A stretch of 64,000 nucleotides of DNA from Pantoea anthophila (GTDB lineage Bacteria; Pseudomonadota; Gammaproteobacteria; Enterobacterales; Enterobacteriaceae), in the NCBI RefSeq assembly GCF_006494375.1, contig NZ_VHIZ01000037.1, forward strand, positions 186,001-250,000. The letters are read 5' to 3'. Shown one piece after another: positions 43,566 to 55,989 of this stretch. A model generated the notes under the pieces. It searched no databases and had not been told where the DNA came from. It worked only from the letters and a program-made list of their open reading frames with translations. Numbering within the stretch: the stretch's first letter is position 1; the number at the start of each line of letters is the position of its first letter. A program made the position numbers and the translations under genes.

Positions 43566-45971
43566 ATGACGACACAGCCCGAATTTAACCCGATTCAGTT
43601 CAATGCCGCCCTGACCCGTCAGTGGCAGCGTTTTGGCCTGCGCGAAGCGCAGGAGATGACCCCATCACAGTGGTGGCAGGCGCTCAGCGGTGCGCTGGCG
43701 GATATGCTGGCCGCACAGCCAGGCGCCCCTGCACCCGCCACACAGCGCCACGTTAACTATCTGTCGATGGAGTTTCTGATTGGCCGTCTGACCGGGAACA
43801 ACCTGCTGAATCTGGGCTGGTATGACGCGGTCAATGACGCGCTCTCTGCGTGGCATATTTCGCTGACTGACGTGCTGGAAAATGAGACCGATCCGGCGCT
43901 GGGTAACGGCGGACTGGGTCGGCTGGCCGCCTGTTTTCTCGACTCTATGGCCAGTGTGGGCCAGCCTGCAACCGGCTATGGACTCAACTATCAATATGGC
44001 CTGTTCCGCCAGCGCTTCGAACAGGGGGCGCAGCACGAAACGCCGGATGAGTGGCAGCGCGATCGTTACCCCTGGTTCAATCATAATGCGGCGCTTAACG
44101 TTCGGGTCGGACTCGGCGGCAAAGTGGTCACCACAGAGGGGCAGCCTCAGTGGCAACCGGCGTTTGAACTGGTGGGTGAGGCCTGGGATTTACCGGTCGT
44201 TGGCTACCGGAATGGCATCACCCAGCCGCTGCGTTTGTGGCAGGCGAAACACGCTGAGCCGTTTAACCTCAATCGCTTCAACGACGGCGACTTTCTGCGC
44301 GCAGAGCAGCAGGGCATCGACGCTGAAAAACTGACGAAGGTGCTCTATCCCAATGACAATCATCAGAACGGTAAAAAACTGCGTCTGATGCAGCAATATT
44401 TTCAGTGCGCCTGTGCGCTGGCGGACATTCTGCGCCGCCATCATCAGGCCGGACGGTCGATTGAAACCCTGCCCGATCATGAAGTTATTCAGCTGAATGA
44501 TACCCACCCTACGCTGGCGATCCCGGAGCTGATGCGTCTGCTGCTGGATGAGCACCAGCTGAGCTGGGATCAGGCCTGGCAGATTACCCGCCACACCTTT
44601 GCCTACACCAACCACACGCTGATGCCGGAAGCGCTGGAGTGCTGGGATGTCCGGCTGGTGCGCAGCCTGCTGCCGCGCCATATGATGATCATTAACACGC
44701 TCAACGCCCGGCTGAAAGCCGTGGTCTCAGCACGCTGGCCGGAGGATGAGGCGAAATGGGCGAAGCTGGCGCTGGTTCACAATAATCAGCTGCGGATGGC
44801 GAACCTCTGCGTCACCAGTGGTTTTGCGGTAAACGGGGTGGCCGCGCTGCATTCGAAACTGGTGGTGCAGGATCTCTTCCCGGAGTATCACCAGCTCTGG
44901 CCGGAGAAATTTCACAACGTGACCAACGGTATTACCCCGCGTCGCTGGATCAATCAGTGCAACCCGGCGCTGAGTGCCCTGATCACCCGAACCCTCAACA
45001 CGCCCTGGCTGAACGATCTCGATGCGCTGCAGGGGCTGGAAGCCTTTGCGGATGACGCCGCGTTCCGCGCCGAATACCACGCCATCAAGCAGCAGAACAA
45101 GCAGGCGCTGGTCGGCTGGGTCAAAAACCGCACCGGCATTGCGATCGACCCCACGGCGCTGTTCGACGTGCAGATTAAGCGCCTGCATGAGTACAAACGC
45201 CAGCATCTGAGCCTGCTGCATATCATCGCCCTGTGGCAGACGCTGGTGATCGATCCGCAGGCGAATCGTGTGCCGCGCGTGGTGCTGTTTGGCGCCAAAG
45301 CCGCGCCGGGTTACGCCCTGGCGAAGAACATCATCTATGCCATCAATAAAGTGGCTGAGGTGATCAATCACGATCCCCGCATCGGCAACCGTCTGAAGGT
45401 GGTCTTTATCCCCGACTACAACGTCTCCGTCGCGGAACGGCTGATCCCGGCCGCCGATCTCTCCGAGCAGATCTCGACCGCCGGCAAAGAGGCTTCCGGC
45501 ACCGGTAACATGAAACTGGCGCTGAACGGTGCCCTGACCATCGGCACCCTTGACGGCGCAAACGTTGAGATCGCTGAACAGGTTGGCAGTGACAACATCT
45601 TTATCTTTGGGCATACCGTTGAACAGGTCGTGGCCTTAAAAGCTGGCGGATATGATCCCGCTCAGTGGCGTAAAAAAGATCCGCAGCTTAACCAGGTACT
45701 GCAGGCGCTGGAGGATGGCACCTTCAGCCAGGGCGATCGTCACGCCTTTGACGCGATGCTGCACAGTCTTGGCCCGGAGGGTGGTGACCCCTATCTGGTG
45801 CTGGCCGACTTCCAGCCCTATCTGGAGGCCCAGGCGCAGGTGGAAGCGCTCTGGAGCGATCAGGACGCCTGGACCCGTGCCACTATCCTGAATACCGCGC
45901 GCTGCGGGATGTTCAGCGCCGACCGCGCTATCCGCGATTACCAGCAGCGCATCTGGCAAGCGAAACGCTGA
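43566..45971 (+). CDS. malP: Maltodextrin phosphorylase
   Basis: An 801-residue glycogen/starch phosphorylase-family enzyme that uses phosphate to split maltodextrins from the non-reducing end, releasing glucose-1-phosphate. Key segments are [31 protein letters not shown], the [11 protein letters not shown] loop and [20 protein letters not shown], where K650 holds PLP (K646 in E. coli MalP). There is no allosteric N-terminal extension, as expected for the unregulated bacterial enzyme. It is followed by malQ after 8 bp. CCAGGAG is a strong ribosome binding site. Confidence 0.97.
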   Translation: MTTQPEFNPIQFNAALTRQWQRFGLREAQEMTPSQWWQALSGALADMLAAQPGAPAPATQRHVNYLSMEFLIGRLTGNNLLNLGWYDAVNDALSAWHISLTDVLENETDPALGNGGLGRLAACFLDSMASVGQPATGYGLNYQYGLFRQRFEQGAQHETPDEWQRDRYPWFNHNAALNVRVGLGGKVVTTEGQPQWQPAFELVGEAWDLPVVGYRNGITQPLRLWQAKHAEPFNLNRFNDGDFLRAEQQGIDAEKLTKVLYPNDNHQNGKKLRLMQQYFQCACALADILRRHHQAGRSIETLPDHEVIQLNDTHPTLAIPELMRLLLDEHQLSWDQAWQITRHTFAYTNHTLMPEALECWDVRLVRSLLPRHMMIINTLNARLKAVVSARWPEDEAKWAKLALVHNNQLRMANLCVTSGFAVNGVAALHSKLVVQDLFPEYHQLWPEKFHNVTNGITPRRWINQCNPALSALITRTLNTPWLNDLDALQGLEAFADDAAFRAEYHAIKQQNKQALVGWVKNRTGIAIDPTALFDVQIKRLHEYKRQHLSLLHIIALWQTLVIDPQANRVPRVVLFGAKAAPGYALAKNIIYAINKVAEVINHDPRIGNRLKVVFIPDYNVSVAERLIPAADLSEQISTAGKEASGTGNMKLALNGALTIGTLDGANVEIAEQVGSDNIFIFGHTVEQVVALKAGGYDPAQWRKKDPQLNQVLQALEDGTFSQGDRHAFDAMLHSLGPEGGDPYLVLADFQPYLEAQAQVEALWSDQDAWTRATILNTARCGMFSADRAIRDYQQRIWQAKR

Positions 45972-45979
45972 GGAACGCC

Positions 45980-48049
45980 ATGAAAACGAATCCGGTTAAG
46001 GATGATTTTTCCGTGGCGGGTATCGCTGCGGAATATATTAACGCCCACGGCAGACCGCAGGCGATCCCGGCCCTGACCCGCCAGCGTCTGCTGGCGGTGA
46101 TGCAGCCACCGCGTCAGCAGAGCACGCCGCTGCCGCCGGTGGTGATCTTTCGCAGCGGCGATCTGCTGAGCCTGTCCCCTCAGCTGACGCAGGATGCGCA
46201 GTGGCAACTCACCCGTGAGGCGGGAGAAGTCACTTCGGGTCGCTGTCATCCCGCTCAGCCGCTGCATCTGCCGCCGCTGGCGGAGGGCTACCATCAGCTG
46301 ACGCTGCAGCAGGGTGCCCGGCAGTGGTTGTGCCGGATCATCATTGCTCCGCCCCGCTGCTATGAGCCGCCAGCGTTGCAGGCGGGGGAATCGCTGTGGG
46401 GAGCCTGTGTGCAGCTCTATACATTACGTTCGGCGGAGAACTGGGGTATTGGCGACTTTGGCGATCTGCGCCGGATACTGCCCGCTGTCGCGGCACGCGG
46501 CGGCGCGTTTATCGGGCTGAATCCCATTCACGCGCTGTTTCCCTCCAGCCCGGAGAGTGCCAGTCCCTACAGCCCCTCCTCCCGGCGCTGGCTCAATGTC
46601 CTCTATATCGATGTGAATGCGGTCAGTGACTTCCGGCAGAGCAGCGCCGCTCAGGCCTGGTGGCAGCAGCCGGAGACACAGCAGGCGCTGACGCAGGCGC
46701 GCGCCGCGGAGTGGGTCGACTATGCGGCGGTCACCCGCCTGAAAATCACGGCGCTGAGCCTGGCATGGCCGCAGTTCAGCCAGCGTGAGGCCAGCGATCC
46801 TGAGGTGCAGGCATTCCACGCCTTTATCAAAGAGGGTGGCGTCAGTCTGCAGCATCAGGCGCTGTTTGATGCCCTGCACGCCGATCAGATTGCGCAGGAT
46901 AGCCAGCGCTGGGGCTGGCCGGTATGGCCGGAGGCGTTGCAGGACCCTGCCAGCCCGGCGGTGAAGACCTTTCTGCAGCAGCATGCCGATCAGGTGCGTT
47001 TCTGGCTCTGGCTGCAGTGGCTGGCCGCGCAGCAGTTTGCGGAGTGCTGGCACGGCTGCCAGCAGCAGGCAATGCCCATCGGCCTCTACCGCGATCTGGC
47101 GGTCGGGGTGGCCAAAGGAGGAGCCGAGACGTGGAGCGATCGCGACCTCTACTGCATGGAGGCCAGTATCGGTGCCCCGCCCGATATCCTCGGCCCGCGC
47201 GGTCAGGACTGGGGACTGCCGCCGATGGACCCGCAGGTGATGCAGCAGCGCGCCTGGGAGCCGTGGATTGCCCTGCTGCGCGCGAATATGCGCCACTGTG
47301 GCGCACTGCGCATCGATCATGTGATGGCGCTGATGCGACTCTGGTGGATACCGGCCGGGGAACCGGCGATGCACGGAGCCTATGTTCACTATCCCATCGA
47401 CGATCTGCTGGCGATTCTGGCGCTGGAGAGCCAGCGGCATCGCTGCATGGTGATTGGGGAAGATCTCGGCACGGTGCCGGAGGCGATTGTCGATAAGCTG
47501 CGGGATGGCGGTGTTTACTCCTATAAAGTGCTCTGGTTTGAACAGACCTCCCCGTCGGGATTCCGTCCACCCGCCGCCTGGCCGCGGCAGGCGATGGCCG
47601 TCGCGACCACCCACGATCTCCCGACGCTGCGCGGCTGGTGGCAAAGCGACGATCTGACCACGGGTGCCCGGCTGGGCCTCTACCCGGACAAGGTGGTGCT
47701 GGCCGGGCTGTATCAGGATCGGCTGCGGGCAAAGCAGGCGCTGCTCAACAGCCTGCATCAGGTGGGCGCCCTGCCGAAACGGGCTGGACGGTCTGCCGGA
47801 CGTACCGGGATGAGCAAGGCGCTGAACCGGGCGATGCAGCGCTATCTGGCGGACAGTCACAGCGCCCTGCTGGGTCTGCAACCGGAGGACTGGCTGGATA
47901 TGGCTACGCCGGTCAATATCCCCGGCACCAGCGATGAATACCCGAACTGGCGACGCAAGCTGAGCGTCACGCTGGAGGCGCTGTTCAGTGATGCGGAAAT
48001 CCGTGCACTGTTGCGGGATCTGACGGCGCGACGGAAGCGGTCAGCATGA
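45980..48049 (+). CDS. malQ: 4-alpha-glucanotransferase (amylomaltase)
   Basis: A 689-residue GH77 enzyme that moves maltosyl and longer glucan units between maltodextrins, freeing glucose and building substrates for MalP. Visible motifs are the nucleophile Asp in LRIDHVMALMRLWWIP, the acid/base Glu in VIGEDLGTVPE, and the third carboxylate in ATTHDLPTLRGWW; NIPGTSDEYPNWRRKL is the conserved C-terminal end. The N-terminal extension of about 140 residues is usual for proteobacterial MalQ. It is translationally close to malP (8-bp gap, GAGGAA ribosome binding site). Confidence 0.97.
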   Translation: MKTNPVKDDFSVAGIAAEYINAHGRPQAIPALTRQRLLAVMQPPRQQSTPLPPVVIFRSGDLLSLSPQLTQDAQWQLTREAGEVTSGRCHPAQPLHLPPLAEGYHQLTLQQGARQWLCRIIIAPPRCYEPPALQAGESLWGACVQLYTLRSAENWGIGDFGDLRRILPAVAARGGAFIGLNPIHALFPSSPESASPYSPSSRRWLNVLYIDVNAVSDFRQSSAAQAWWQQPETQQALTQARAAEWVDYAAVTRLKITALSLAWPQFSQREASDPEVQAFHAFIKEGGVSLQHQALFDALHADQIAQDSQRWGWPVWPEALQDPASPAVKTFLQQHADQVRFWLWLQWLAAQQFAECWHGCQQQAMPIGLYRDLAVGVAKGGAETWSDRDLYCMEASIGAPPDILGPRGQDWGLPPMDPQVMQQRAWEPWIALLRANMRHCGALRIDHVMALMRLWWIPAGEPAMHGAYVHYPIDDLLAILALESQRHRCMVIGEDLGTVPEAIVDKLRDGGVYSYKVLWFEQTSPSGFRPPAAWPRQAMAVATTHDLPTLRGWWQSDDLTTGARLGLYPDKVVLAGLYQDRLRAKQALLNSLHQVGALPKRAGRSAGRTGMSKALNRAMQRYLADSHSALLGLQPEDWLDMATPVNIPGTSDEYPNWRRKLSVTLEALFSDAEIRALLRDLTARRKRSA

Positions 48050-48209
48050 ATCAGGGGAGATGAAATCAGCGCGGATCAGGGATGGCCGCGCTGTATTGCA
48101 TGAATAACGCTTTAACCTTAATGGCAGACAACGGCTCTTTCTCCTGACATTTCTATTAGTGAGTCCGCTCACAGGTCATATCTCCCCTCATTCAACATTA
48201 TTTCAATTC

Positions 48210-48234
48210 AAAAAAAGGTGCGCCGGAGCGCACC
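48210..48234 (-). terminator. Rho-independent terminator of malK-lamB-malM
   Basis: GGTGCGC (48217-48223), loop CGGA, GCGCACC (48228-48234). The run of seven A on the left gives T on the minus strand, 34 bp after the malM stop. The gap 48050-48267 holds nothing else. Confidence 0.88.
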
Positions 48235-48267
48235 AGATGGGACAACATCCCTGGTGTCGGGGCAGTT

Positions 48268-49209
48268 TCACCCCTTGCCTTTAACACCACGGATAAAGGT
48301 TTGCCGGGCGGAGATGGAACCCAGCCGTTCAGCTTCATTCAGCAGCTTCAGCGCTTTGTCGATATTGCCGCTGTTAATCGCCTGGGTGATCTGCTGATTA
48401 AAGTAGCGCTCAGTGTCACTCATGATCGGTTCTGCCGCTGTTTTCGTCGCTGGCAAAGGCGCGGCCGTGGCGGCAGGGGTTGAACGATAAGCGGGCGCAG
48501 GCGCGGTGTTACCGACGGTGACCGGGCCGGGACCGGACGATCCAAACAGCGGCCCGACCAGAATGGAGGAGCCGGAACTGGTCTGCATTTTCAGTTTGAG
48601 GGTGCCCTCCCGGCTGTGGCTGGCGATAGGGTCGGGGATGTCCGGCACAGCATGGCCGGTGCCCTGCGCGTAGGCTTTAGCCGGATCGAGCAGGGTGGTG
48701 GTCTGGGTCAGATCGCTGTCGGTGGTGAACACCAGCAGGTAAATTTTTTGCTGGCCCAGCGCCGGGGTCAGTTTCATCACCCCTTCCAGCCGGTCTGCCG
48801 CCATCACGCCCGGCTTCTGGTAGGTAAAGTAGCGGCTCGGGAACCAGGCGGCGGGCCGCAGAGTTTCATCCAGTACCAGCACGTTAGGCGCAAAAACCTG
48901 CCCGTTGGCCACTTCACTGCTCAGCGTCAGCGTCAGTTCGCCGATATTCGCTGGCAGGCTGTAGGCCGCCACCGGTCCGGCAATGTGCGGCGCGTTGAGC
49001 GTCTGCCCGCTGCTGGCGAGTTTTGTCGTCTGGGTCTGTGAGGCGGCCAGCGGCTGCCAGCTCAGGTGTTGCAGGGTTTCAGCAGGGACAACCGGGGCGG
49101 AGGTGAGATCCTGCGGCACCAGGTTGACGTCCGCCAGGGCGGGCAGGCTCTGTCCGGCCAGTAATGTTGCACTCAGGCAGAGTGCGGTCAGCGTCTTTTT
49201 CATTTTCAT
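48268..49209 (-). CDS. malM: Maltose operon periplasmic protein MalM
   Basis: A 313-residue exported protein. The signal peptide is MKMKKTLTALCLSATLLAGQ, cleaved near ALA-DVNL. The body shows QHLSWQPLAASQT, AYSLPANIGELTLTLSSEV, APNVLVLDETLRPAAWFPSR and a proline/alanine-rich linker before a C-terminal helical region (RYFNQQITQAINSGNIDKAL). MalM's exact job in E. coli is unsettled; it may help LamB at the outer membrane. ATG 49209 has AAGG 8 bases upstream. It is the last gene of malK-lamB-malM. Confidence 0.92.
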   Translation of the reverse strand: MKMKKTLTALCLSATLLAGQSLPALADVNLVPQDLTSAPVVPAETLQHLSWQPLAASQTQTTKLASSGQTLNAPHIAGPVAAYSLPANIGELTLTLSSEVANGQVFAPNVLVLDETLRPAAWFPSRYFTYQKPGVMAADRLEGVMKLTPALGQQKIYLLVFTTDSDLTQTTTLLDPAKAYAQGTGHAVPDIPDPIASHSREGTLKLKMQTSSGSSILVGPLFGSSGPGPVTVGNTAPAPAYRSTPAATAAPLPATKTAAEPIMSDTERYFNQQITQAINSGNIDKALKLLNEAERLGSISARQTFIRGVKGKG

Positions 49210-49313
49210 TATGCGTACCTTATTACAGGTCGCGGCATGCACCAGGCAATGGCACACCGCGACCAGAGAGATTCATCAGGCGTGCAGGCACGCCCGTCAG
49301 AAACGGTGCGGGT

Positions 49314-50624
<1,311 letters not shown>

Positions 50625-50663
50625 CTATCTCCTGAGGTCATGGCTTTTATTGTTTTGGCAGGG

Positions 50664-51773
50664 CTACACACCCGGCTCCTGGTACAGCCTGCGGCATGCG
50701 CTCCCGTCCTCGCGGAACAGGTGACAACGCTCGGGCGGCAGGCCAATCGCCAGGATCGCGCCCTCTTTTACCAGCACGACGTCCTCCTGGCGGTAGACCA
50801 GGTTCTGACGGATTGCGGGAATCTCGATGTGGATCTGTGTTTCATGCCCCAGCTGTTCCACCACCTGCACTTCCCCTTCAAGGGTGACGTCGGCGATATC
50901 GCTGGAGAGCAGATGTTCCGGGCGAATGCCCAGTGACATATTGCTGCCGACCAGTACGCCGGCGCTGTCAACCGGCAGCCAGACCAGCTGCTGATTCGGC
51001 AGACGGACCTGAACCTGATCGAGGGCGGTGGCGGTCACTTTGACCGGCAGGAAATTCATTTTGGGTGAGCCGATAAATCCGGCGACAAAGCGGTTGGCGG
51101 GATAGTGATAGAGCTCCAGCGGCTTGCCGACCTGCGCGATGCGCCCGGCATCGAGCACCACAATTTTGTCAGCCAGCGTCATCGCTTCAATCTGATCGTG
51201 GGTCACGTAAATCATGGTGCGCTTCAGGCGCTTATGCAGACGAGAGATCTCAATGCGCATCTGAACGCGCAGGGCTGCGTCAAGGTTGGACAGCGGTTCA
51301 TCCAGCAGGAAGACGCGCGGTTCCGCCACCAGCGTGCGGCCGATGGCGACGCGCTGACGCTGCCCCCCTGAGAGGGCTTTTGGCCGGCGATCGAGCAGGT
51401 GCGCCAGCTGCAGAATTTCGGCCACCTGATTGACCCGCTGATGGATTTCGGCCTTTTTTACCCCGGCCAGTTTCAGGCCAAAAGACATGTTTTCCGCTAC
51501 GGACAGGTGCGGATAGAGCGCATAAGACTGAAACACCATGCCGATGCCGCGCTCGGCAGGCGGCACCTCATTCATGCGCCGGTCGCCAATGAGCAGCTCG
51601 CCGCTGGTGATGGTTTCCAGTCCGGCAATCATGCGCAGCAGCGTCGATTTGCCACAGCCCGACGGGCCGACGAAAACAACAAATTCCCCTTCACGAATGG
51701 TGAGATCGATCTCTTTCGACACCACCGTTTCGCCCCAGGCTTTTGTGACATTGCGTAGCACAACGCTCGCCAT
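50664..51773 (-). CDS. malK: Maltose ABC transporter ATPase MalK
   Basis: A 369-residue ATPase of the maltose importer. Walker A is [12 protein letters not shown], the signature is [16 protein letters not shown], Walker B is [12 protein letters not shown] and the switch His is in [11 protein letters not shown]. The C-terminal regulatory OB-fold domain (about 235-369) binds MalT and EIIA-Glc in E. coli. ATG 51773 is preceded by AAGGG; the frame extends upstream to 51836 but without a better start. It is the first gene of malK-lamB-malM and diverges from malEFG. Confidence 0.96.
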   Translation of the reverse strand: MASVVLRNVTKAWGETVVSKEIDLTIREGEFVVFVGPSGCGKSTLLRMIAGLETITSGELLIGDRRMNEVPPAERGIGMVFQSYALYPHLSVAENMSFGLKLAGVKKAEIHQRVNQVAEILQLAHLLDRRPKALSGGQRQRVAIGRTLVAEPRVFLLDEPLSNLDAALRVQMRIEISRLHKRLKRTMIYVTHDQIEAMTLADKIVVLDAGRIAQVGKPLELYHYPANRFVAGFIGSPKMNFLPVKVTATALDQVQVRLPNQQLVWLPVDSAGVLVGSNMSLGIRPEHLLSSDIADVTLEGEVQVVEQLGHETQIHIEIPAIRQNLVYRQEDVVLVKEGAILAIGLPPERCHLFREDGSACRRLYQEPGV

Positions 51774-52135
51774 GATCCCTTCCCTCTTAGCTGCACATTC
51801 GTGTCTGCTCAGCGGCAGACGGGTTCCGGGGCTCACTATGCGAGAGGAAACCGGCGGTCACATCCTCCACCGCAGCGCAATCCACTGGGGGAGGAGACGG
51901 GAGGAGGAGAAACCGTGGCAGACGAGGCAGCCAGCGCGCCGCCGCGGTTTTTTGTGATCGTTCACGCAGACCTGCACGATTTTTTGCCGCGCCATCTCCC
52001 GCTCCGGACGCTTTTTGCCAGCGCGATCACAGTGATGGGCGGCGGGGCGTAGAGCAGAGGAGGATGAGATGCCGGTGTGGATACGCACAATGATGCCGAC
52101 AGAGTCTTCACCACTTCCGCTAACAGGATGAATTT
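51774..52135. promoter_or_regulatory. malK-malE divergent control region with MalT boxes
   Basis: This 362-bp region between divergent malK and malE holds MalT-box matches: GGGGAGGAGA (51888-51897, 9/10), CGGGAGGAGG (51898-51907, 9/10) and GAGGATGAGA (52060-52069, 8/10). Two of them are directly adjacent. GATCACA (52025-52031) could be half of a CRP site. The layout recalls the shared MalT/CRP nucleoprotein region between malK and malE in E. coli. Confidence 0.65.
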
Positions 52136-53326
52136 ATGACGATGAAAACCGGAGCAAGAATTCTGGCCCTCTCGGCCCTCTCTGCCGTGCTCTTTTCGGC
52201 CAGCGCGATGGCAAAGATTGAGGAAGGTAAACTGGTCATCTGGATCAACGGTGACAAGGGCTATAACGGTCTTGCTGAAGTGGGTAAGAAATTCGAGCAG
52301 GAGACCGGCATCAAAGTCACCGTTGAACATCCTGACAAAATGGAAGAGAAGTATCCGCAGGTAGCGGCGACGGGCGATGGTCCCGACATTATCTTCTGGG
52401 CGCACGATCGGTTTGGCGGCTATGCGCAGTCGGGCCTGCTGGCGGAAATCAGCCCGGACGCCAGCTTCCAGCAGAAGATTTTCCCCTTCACCTGGGATGC
52501 GGTTCGCTTTGACGGCAAGCTGATTGGCTACCCGATCTCGGTGGAGTCACTCTCGCTGATCTACAACAAAAAGCTGCTGCCCAATCCGCCAAAAACCTGG
52601 GAAGAGATGGCCGGTCTCGATAAGCAACTGCGCGCTAAGGGCAAAAGCGCCATTATGTTCAACCTGCAGGAACCCTACTTCACCTGGCCACTGCTGGCCG
52701 CTGGCGGAGCCTACGCCTTTAAGCTGACCGACGGGCGCTATGACGTGAAAGATGTCGGCGTGGATAACGCGGGCGCGAAAGCCGGGATGCAGTTCCTGGT
52801 CGATCAGGTCAAAGCTAAAACCCTGAATGCGGATACCGATTATTCGATTGCCGAGGCGGCCTTTAACAAAGGGGAAACCGCGATGACGATCAACGGCCCC
52901 TGGGCATGGAGCAACATCGACAAGAGCGGGATCGATTATGGCGTGACCACGCTGCCAACGCTGAACGGTAAACCCTCTAAGGCGTTTGTTGGTGTGCTGA
53001 GTGCCGGGATCAACGCCGCCAGTCCGAATAAAGAGCTTGCGAAAGAGTTTCTGGAGAACTACCTGCTGACCGATGCCGGCCTGGATGCGGTCAATAAAGA
53101 TAAGCCGCTGGGCGCGGTGGCGCTGAAATCGTTCCAGCAGACGCTGGAGAAAGATTCCCGTATCGCCGCCACCATGACCAACGCCCGTCAGGGTGACATC
53201 ATGCCGAATATCCCGCAGATGGCTGCATTCTGGTACGCGATGCGCACCGCCACGCTGAATGCCCTGGGCGGTCGTCAGAGTGTTGACGCCGCACTGAAAG
53301 ATGCCCAGGCGCGTCTGAAGAAATAA
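52136..53326 (+). CDS. malE: Maltose/maltodextrin-binding protein MalE
   Basis: A 396-residue periplasmic binding protein. The signal peptide ([20 protein letters not shown]) is cleaved after SASAMA, and the mature protein starts [20 protein letters not shown] as in E. coli. Maltose-contacting segments are visible: [40 protein letters not shown] and FWYAMRTA. It delivers maltodextrins to MalFGK2. It is the first gene of malEFG and diverges from malK. Confidence 0.97.
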   Translation: MTMKTGARILALSALSAVLFSASAMAKIEEGKLVIWINGDKGYNGLAEVGKKFEQETGIKVTVEHPDKMEEKYPQVAATGDGPDIIFWAHDRFGGYAQSGLLAEISPDASFQQKIFPFTWDAVRFDGKLIGYPISVESLSLIYNKKLLPNPPKTWEEMAGLDKQLRAKGKSAIMFNLQEPYFTWPLLAAGGAYAFKLTDGRYDVKDVGVDNAGAKAGMQFLVDQVKAKTLNADTDYSIAEAAFNKGETAMTINGPWAWSNIDKSGIDYGVTTLPTLNGKPSKAFVGVLSAGINAASPNKELAKEFLENYLLTDAGLDAVNKDKPLGAVALKSFQQTLEKDSRIAATMTNARQGDIMPNIPQMAAFWYAMRTATLNALGGRQSVDAALKDAQARLKK

Positions 53327-53338
53327 TTTTTCCCTGCC

Positions 53339-53354
53339 GCCGGGGCAACCCGGC
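53339..53354 (+). other. Hairpin between malE and malF
   Basis: GCCGGG (53339-53344) and CCCGGC (53349-53354) form a short G+C-rich stem. A structured element at this position fits the well-known higher level of malE than malF message in E. coli, where REP elements play that part. Confidence 0.45.
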
Positions 53355-53382
53355 CTGAGTGACCGTTAAGGAAAACCGCATC

Positions 53383-54909
53383 ATGTCAGGAAAACCGAAA
53401 ACGCACAGTCTGCTGTTAAAGGGCGTTCTCATCGGAATGGGCTGTCTGCTGGTCGGCTATCTGCTGGTGCTGATGTACGCGCAGGGCGAATATCTGTTTG
53501 CGCTGCTGACGCTGATCCTCAGTGCGACCGGGCTGTGGATTTACGCCAACCGTCGCGCCTATGCGTGGCGTTATGTCTATCCCGGCGTGGCCGGGATGGC
53601 GCTGTTTGTCCTGTTCCCCCTCGCCTGCACCGTGGCCATTGCGTTCACCAACTACAGCAGCACCAATCAGCTGACCTTTGAGCGCGCGCAACAGGTACTG
53701 CTGAGCCGCACCTTCCAGTCGGGGGACGCCGTCAGTTTCGCACTCTTCCCGGCTGGCGACCGCTGGCAGCTGGTGCTGAACGATGGCAAAGCAGACTTTG
53801 TCTCGCCGCCGTTTCAGTTTGGCGCTGAACAGACGCTGAAAATGGCCCCCGCGACGCCACCAGCGGGTGAGCGGGCGACCCTGAGGGTCATCACCACCCA
53901 TCGCCAGGCGCTGAGCCAGATCCATGCTGAGCTGCCGGATGGCCGTCAGCTGCGGATGAGTTCGCTGCGCCAGTTCTCCGGAACTCAGCCGCTCTACCGG
54001 GTGGGCGCGCCGGATGAGCTAATCAATCAGCAGAGTGGCGTGCACTACCGCGCCAATCCGCAGACCGGTTTTTATCAGGCCGTCAACGCCGCGAACAAAT
54101 GGGACAACGAAACGCTGAGCCCCGGCTTCACCGTGAATACCGGCTGGAAAAACTTCCTGCGGGTCTTTACCGACGAAGGGATTCAGAAACCGTTCCTGGC
54201 GATTTTTGGCTGGACGCTCTTCTTCTCGCTGATCACCGTGGTGCTCACCGTCGCCGTCGGCATGGTGCTCGCCTGTCTGGTGCAGTGGGAGGCGCTGCGC
54301 GGCAAAGCCGTTTACCGGGTGATGCTGATCCTGCCCTATGCCGTGCCCGCGTTTATCTCGATTCTGATTTTCAAGGGGCTGTTTAACCAGAGCTTCGGTG
54401 AGATCAACGTGATGCTCAGCGCGCTGTTTGGTGTGAAACCCGCCTGGTTCAGCGATCCGACGCTGGCGCGCACCATGCTGATCATTGTGAATACCTGGCT
54501 GGGCTACCCCTACATGATGATCCTCTGCATGGGGCTGCTGAAGGCGATTCCGGACGATCTCTATGAAGCCTCGGCGATGGATGGCGCTGGCCCATTGCAG
54601 AACTTTTTCCTGATTACCCTGCCGCTGCTGCTGAAACCGCTGATGCCGCTGATGATTGCCAGCTTTGCCTTCAACTTTAATAACTTTGTGCTGGTGCAGT
54701 TACTGACCAACGGCGGGCCCGATCGTCTCGGTACCACCACGCCAGCCGGGTATACGGATCTGCTGGTGAACTACACCTGGCGTATCGCCTTTGAAGGCGG
54801 CGGCGGGCAGGACTTTGGTCTGGCGGCGGCGATTGCCACCCTGATCTTCCTGCTGGTGGGTGCGCTGGCGGTGATCAACCTGAAAGCCTCGCGGATGAAA
54901 TTCGACTAA
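53383..54909 (+). CDS. malF: Maltose ABC transporter permease MalF
   Basis: A 508-residue inner-membrane permease (514 in E. coli). It has eight predicted helices and the large periplasmic P2 loop (about 90-270), the hallmark of MalF, which caps MalE. The EAA loop that docks on MalK reads EASAMDGAGPLQNFFLITLP. ATG 53383 is chosen for AAGGA upstream and family length; a frame from 53359 has no ribosome binding site. It pairs with MalG. Confidence 0.95.
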   Translation: MSGKPKTHSLLLKGVLIGMGCLLVGYLLVLMYAQGEYLFALLTLILSATGLWIYANRRAYAWRYVYPGVAGMALFVLFPLACTVAIAFTNYSSTNQLTFERAQQVLLSRTFQSGDAVSFALFPAGDRWQLVLNDGKADFVSPPFQFGAEQTLKMAPATPPAGERATLRVITTHRQALSQIHAELPDGRQLRMSSLRQFSGTQPLYRVGAPDELINQQSGVHYRANPQTGFYQAVNAANKWDNETLSPGFTVNTGWKNFLRVFTDEGIQKPFLAIFGWTLFFSLITVVLTVAVGMVLACLVQWEALRGKAVYRVMLILPYAVPAFISILIFKGLFNQSFGEINVMLSALFGVKPAWFSDPTLARTMLIIVNTWLGYPYMMILCMGLLKAIPDDLYEASAMDGAGPLQNFFLITLPLLLKPLMPLMIASFAFNFNNFVLVQLLTNGGPDRLGTTTPAGYTDLLVNYTWRIAFEGGGGQDFGLAAAIATLIFLLVGALAVINLKASRMKFD

Positions 54910-54931
54910 GCGTCTGGCCCGACAGGCGCAG

Positions 54932-54966
54932 ACCCGGACCGTGAGGATGGTAAGCACGGTCCGGGT
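54932..54966 (+). other. Large hairpin between malF and malG
   Basis: ACCCGGACCGTG (54932-54943) and CACGGTCCGGGT (54955-54966) form a 12-bp perfect stem with an 11-base loop, centred in the 106-bp malF-malG gap. There is no T-run. It resembles a REP-like or mRNA-stabilising structure. Confidence 0.6.
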
Positions 54967-55015
54967 TCAGACTGACAAATCAAATTGCCTGATGGACCAG
55001 GTTTAAGGAGCTGTT

Positions 55016-55906
55016 ATGGCTATGGTACAACCCAAATCGCAACGGCTGCGTCTGCTGACCACGCATCTGCTGCTGCTGTTATTTATCGCGGCGATTCTCT
55101 TTCCGCTGCTGATGGTGGTGGCGATTTCGCTGCGCGCCGGTAATTTCGCCACCGGCAGCCTCATCCCGGAGCAGATCTCATGGGAGCACTGGCGTCTGGC
55201 GCTGGGTTTCAGCGTGGAACATGCGGATGGACGGGTCACACCGCCGCCCTTCCCGGTGCTGCTCTGGTTATGGAACTCGGTTAAGATCGCGGCCATCAGT
55301 GCGCTGGGCATCGTGGCGCTCTCCACCACCTGCGCCTATGCGTTTGCCCGCATGCGCTTTACCGGCCGTGCCAGCCTGCTGAAGGGGATGCTGATTTTCC
55401 AGATGTTCCCGGCGGTGCTGTCGCTGGTGGCGCTCTATGCGCTGTTTGATCGTCTCGGCCAGTATCTCCCGTTCATCGGGCTGAATACCCATGGCGGCGT
55501 GATCTTCGCCTATCTTGGCGGCATTGCGCTGCATGTCTGGACGATAAAAGGCTATTTCGAAACCATCGACGGCTCGCTGGAAGAGGCGGCGGCGCTGGAT
55601 GGTGCCACCCCGTGGCAGGCGTTCCGGCTGGTGCTGCTGCCGCTGTCGGTGCCGATTCTGGCGGTGGTGTTTATTCTTGCCTTTATCGCGGCGGTGACAG
55701 AGGTGCCGGTCGCCTCGCTGCTGCTGCGCGATGTTAACAGCTACACCCTTGCGGTCGGGATGCAGCAGTATCTCAATCCGCAGAACTATCTGTGGGGCGA
55801 CTTTGCCGCCGCCGCAGTGCTCTCTGCGATTCCGATTACCCTGGTCTTCCTGCTGGCCCAGCGCTGGCTGGTCAGCGGCTTAACCGCGGGCGGGGTGAAA
55901 GGCTAA
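55016..55906 (+). CDS. malG: Maltose ABC transporter permease MalG
   Basis: A 296-residue inner-membrane permease, the usual length. Six helices are predicted. The EAA loop is [20 protein letters not shown], and the C-terminal tail [12 protein letters not shown] is the segment that in E. coli reaches into the MalK dimer. [20 protein letters not shown] is helix 2-3. AAGGAG precedes the start. It is separated from malF by a 106-bp gap that contains a strong hairpin, which is unusual for a tight operon. Confidence 0.96.
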   Translation: MAMVQPKSQRLRLLTTHLLLLLFIAAILFPLLMVVAISLRAGNFATGSLIPEQISWEHWRLALGFSVEHADGRVTPPPFPVLLWLWNSVKIAAISALGIVALSTTCAYAFARMRFTGRASLLKGMLIFQMFPAVLSLVALYALFDRLGQYLPFIGLNTHGGVIFAYLGGIALHVWTIKGYFETIDGSLEEAAALDGATPWQAFRLVLLPLSVPILAVVFILAFIAAVTEVPVASLLLRDVNSYTLAVGMQQYLNPQNYLWGDFAAAAVLSAIPITLVFLLAQRWLVSGLTAGGVKG

Positions 55907-55964
55907 ACGATCATCATTGTACGTTGCCACTGCTTACACAACCTCTGTTGTGGTTGAAGGATTC

Positions 55965-55989
55965 GGCGGCCTGCGGGCCGCCTTTTTTT
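55965..55989 (+). terminator. Rho-independent terminator of malEFG
   Basis: GGCGGCC-TGCG-GGCCGCC is a perfect 7-bp stem with tetraloop followed by seven T. It abuts the end of the convergent TetR gene at 55988. Confidence 0.93.

Noticed and set aside
46424..47881. Long open frame antisense to malQ
   Set aside because: An antisense frame produced by codon bias in a G+C-rich gene; no start signal and no domain.
51950..51970. CRP site TGTGATCGTTCACG in the malK-malE region
   Set aside because: The half-sites are 4 bp apart instead of 6, so it does not fit CRP binding.
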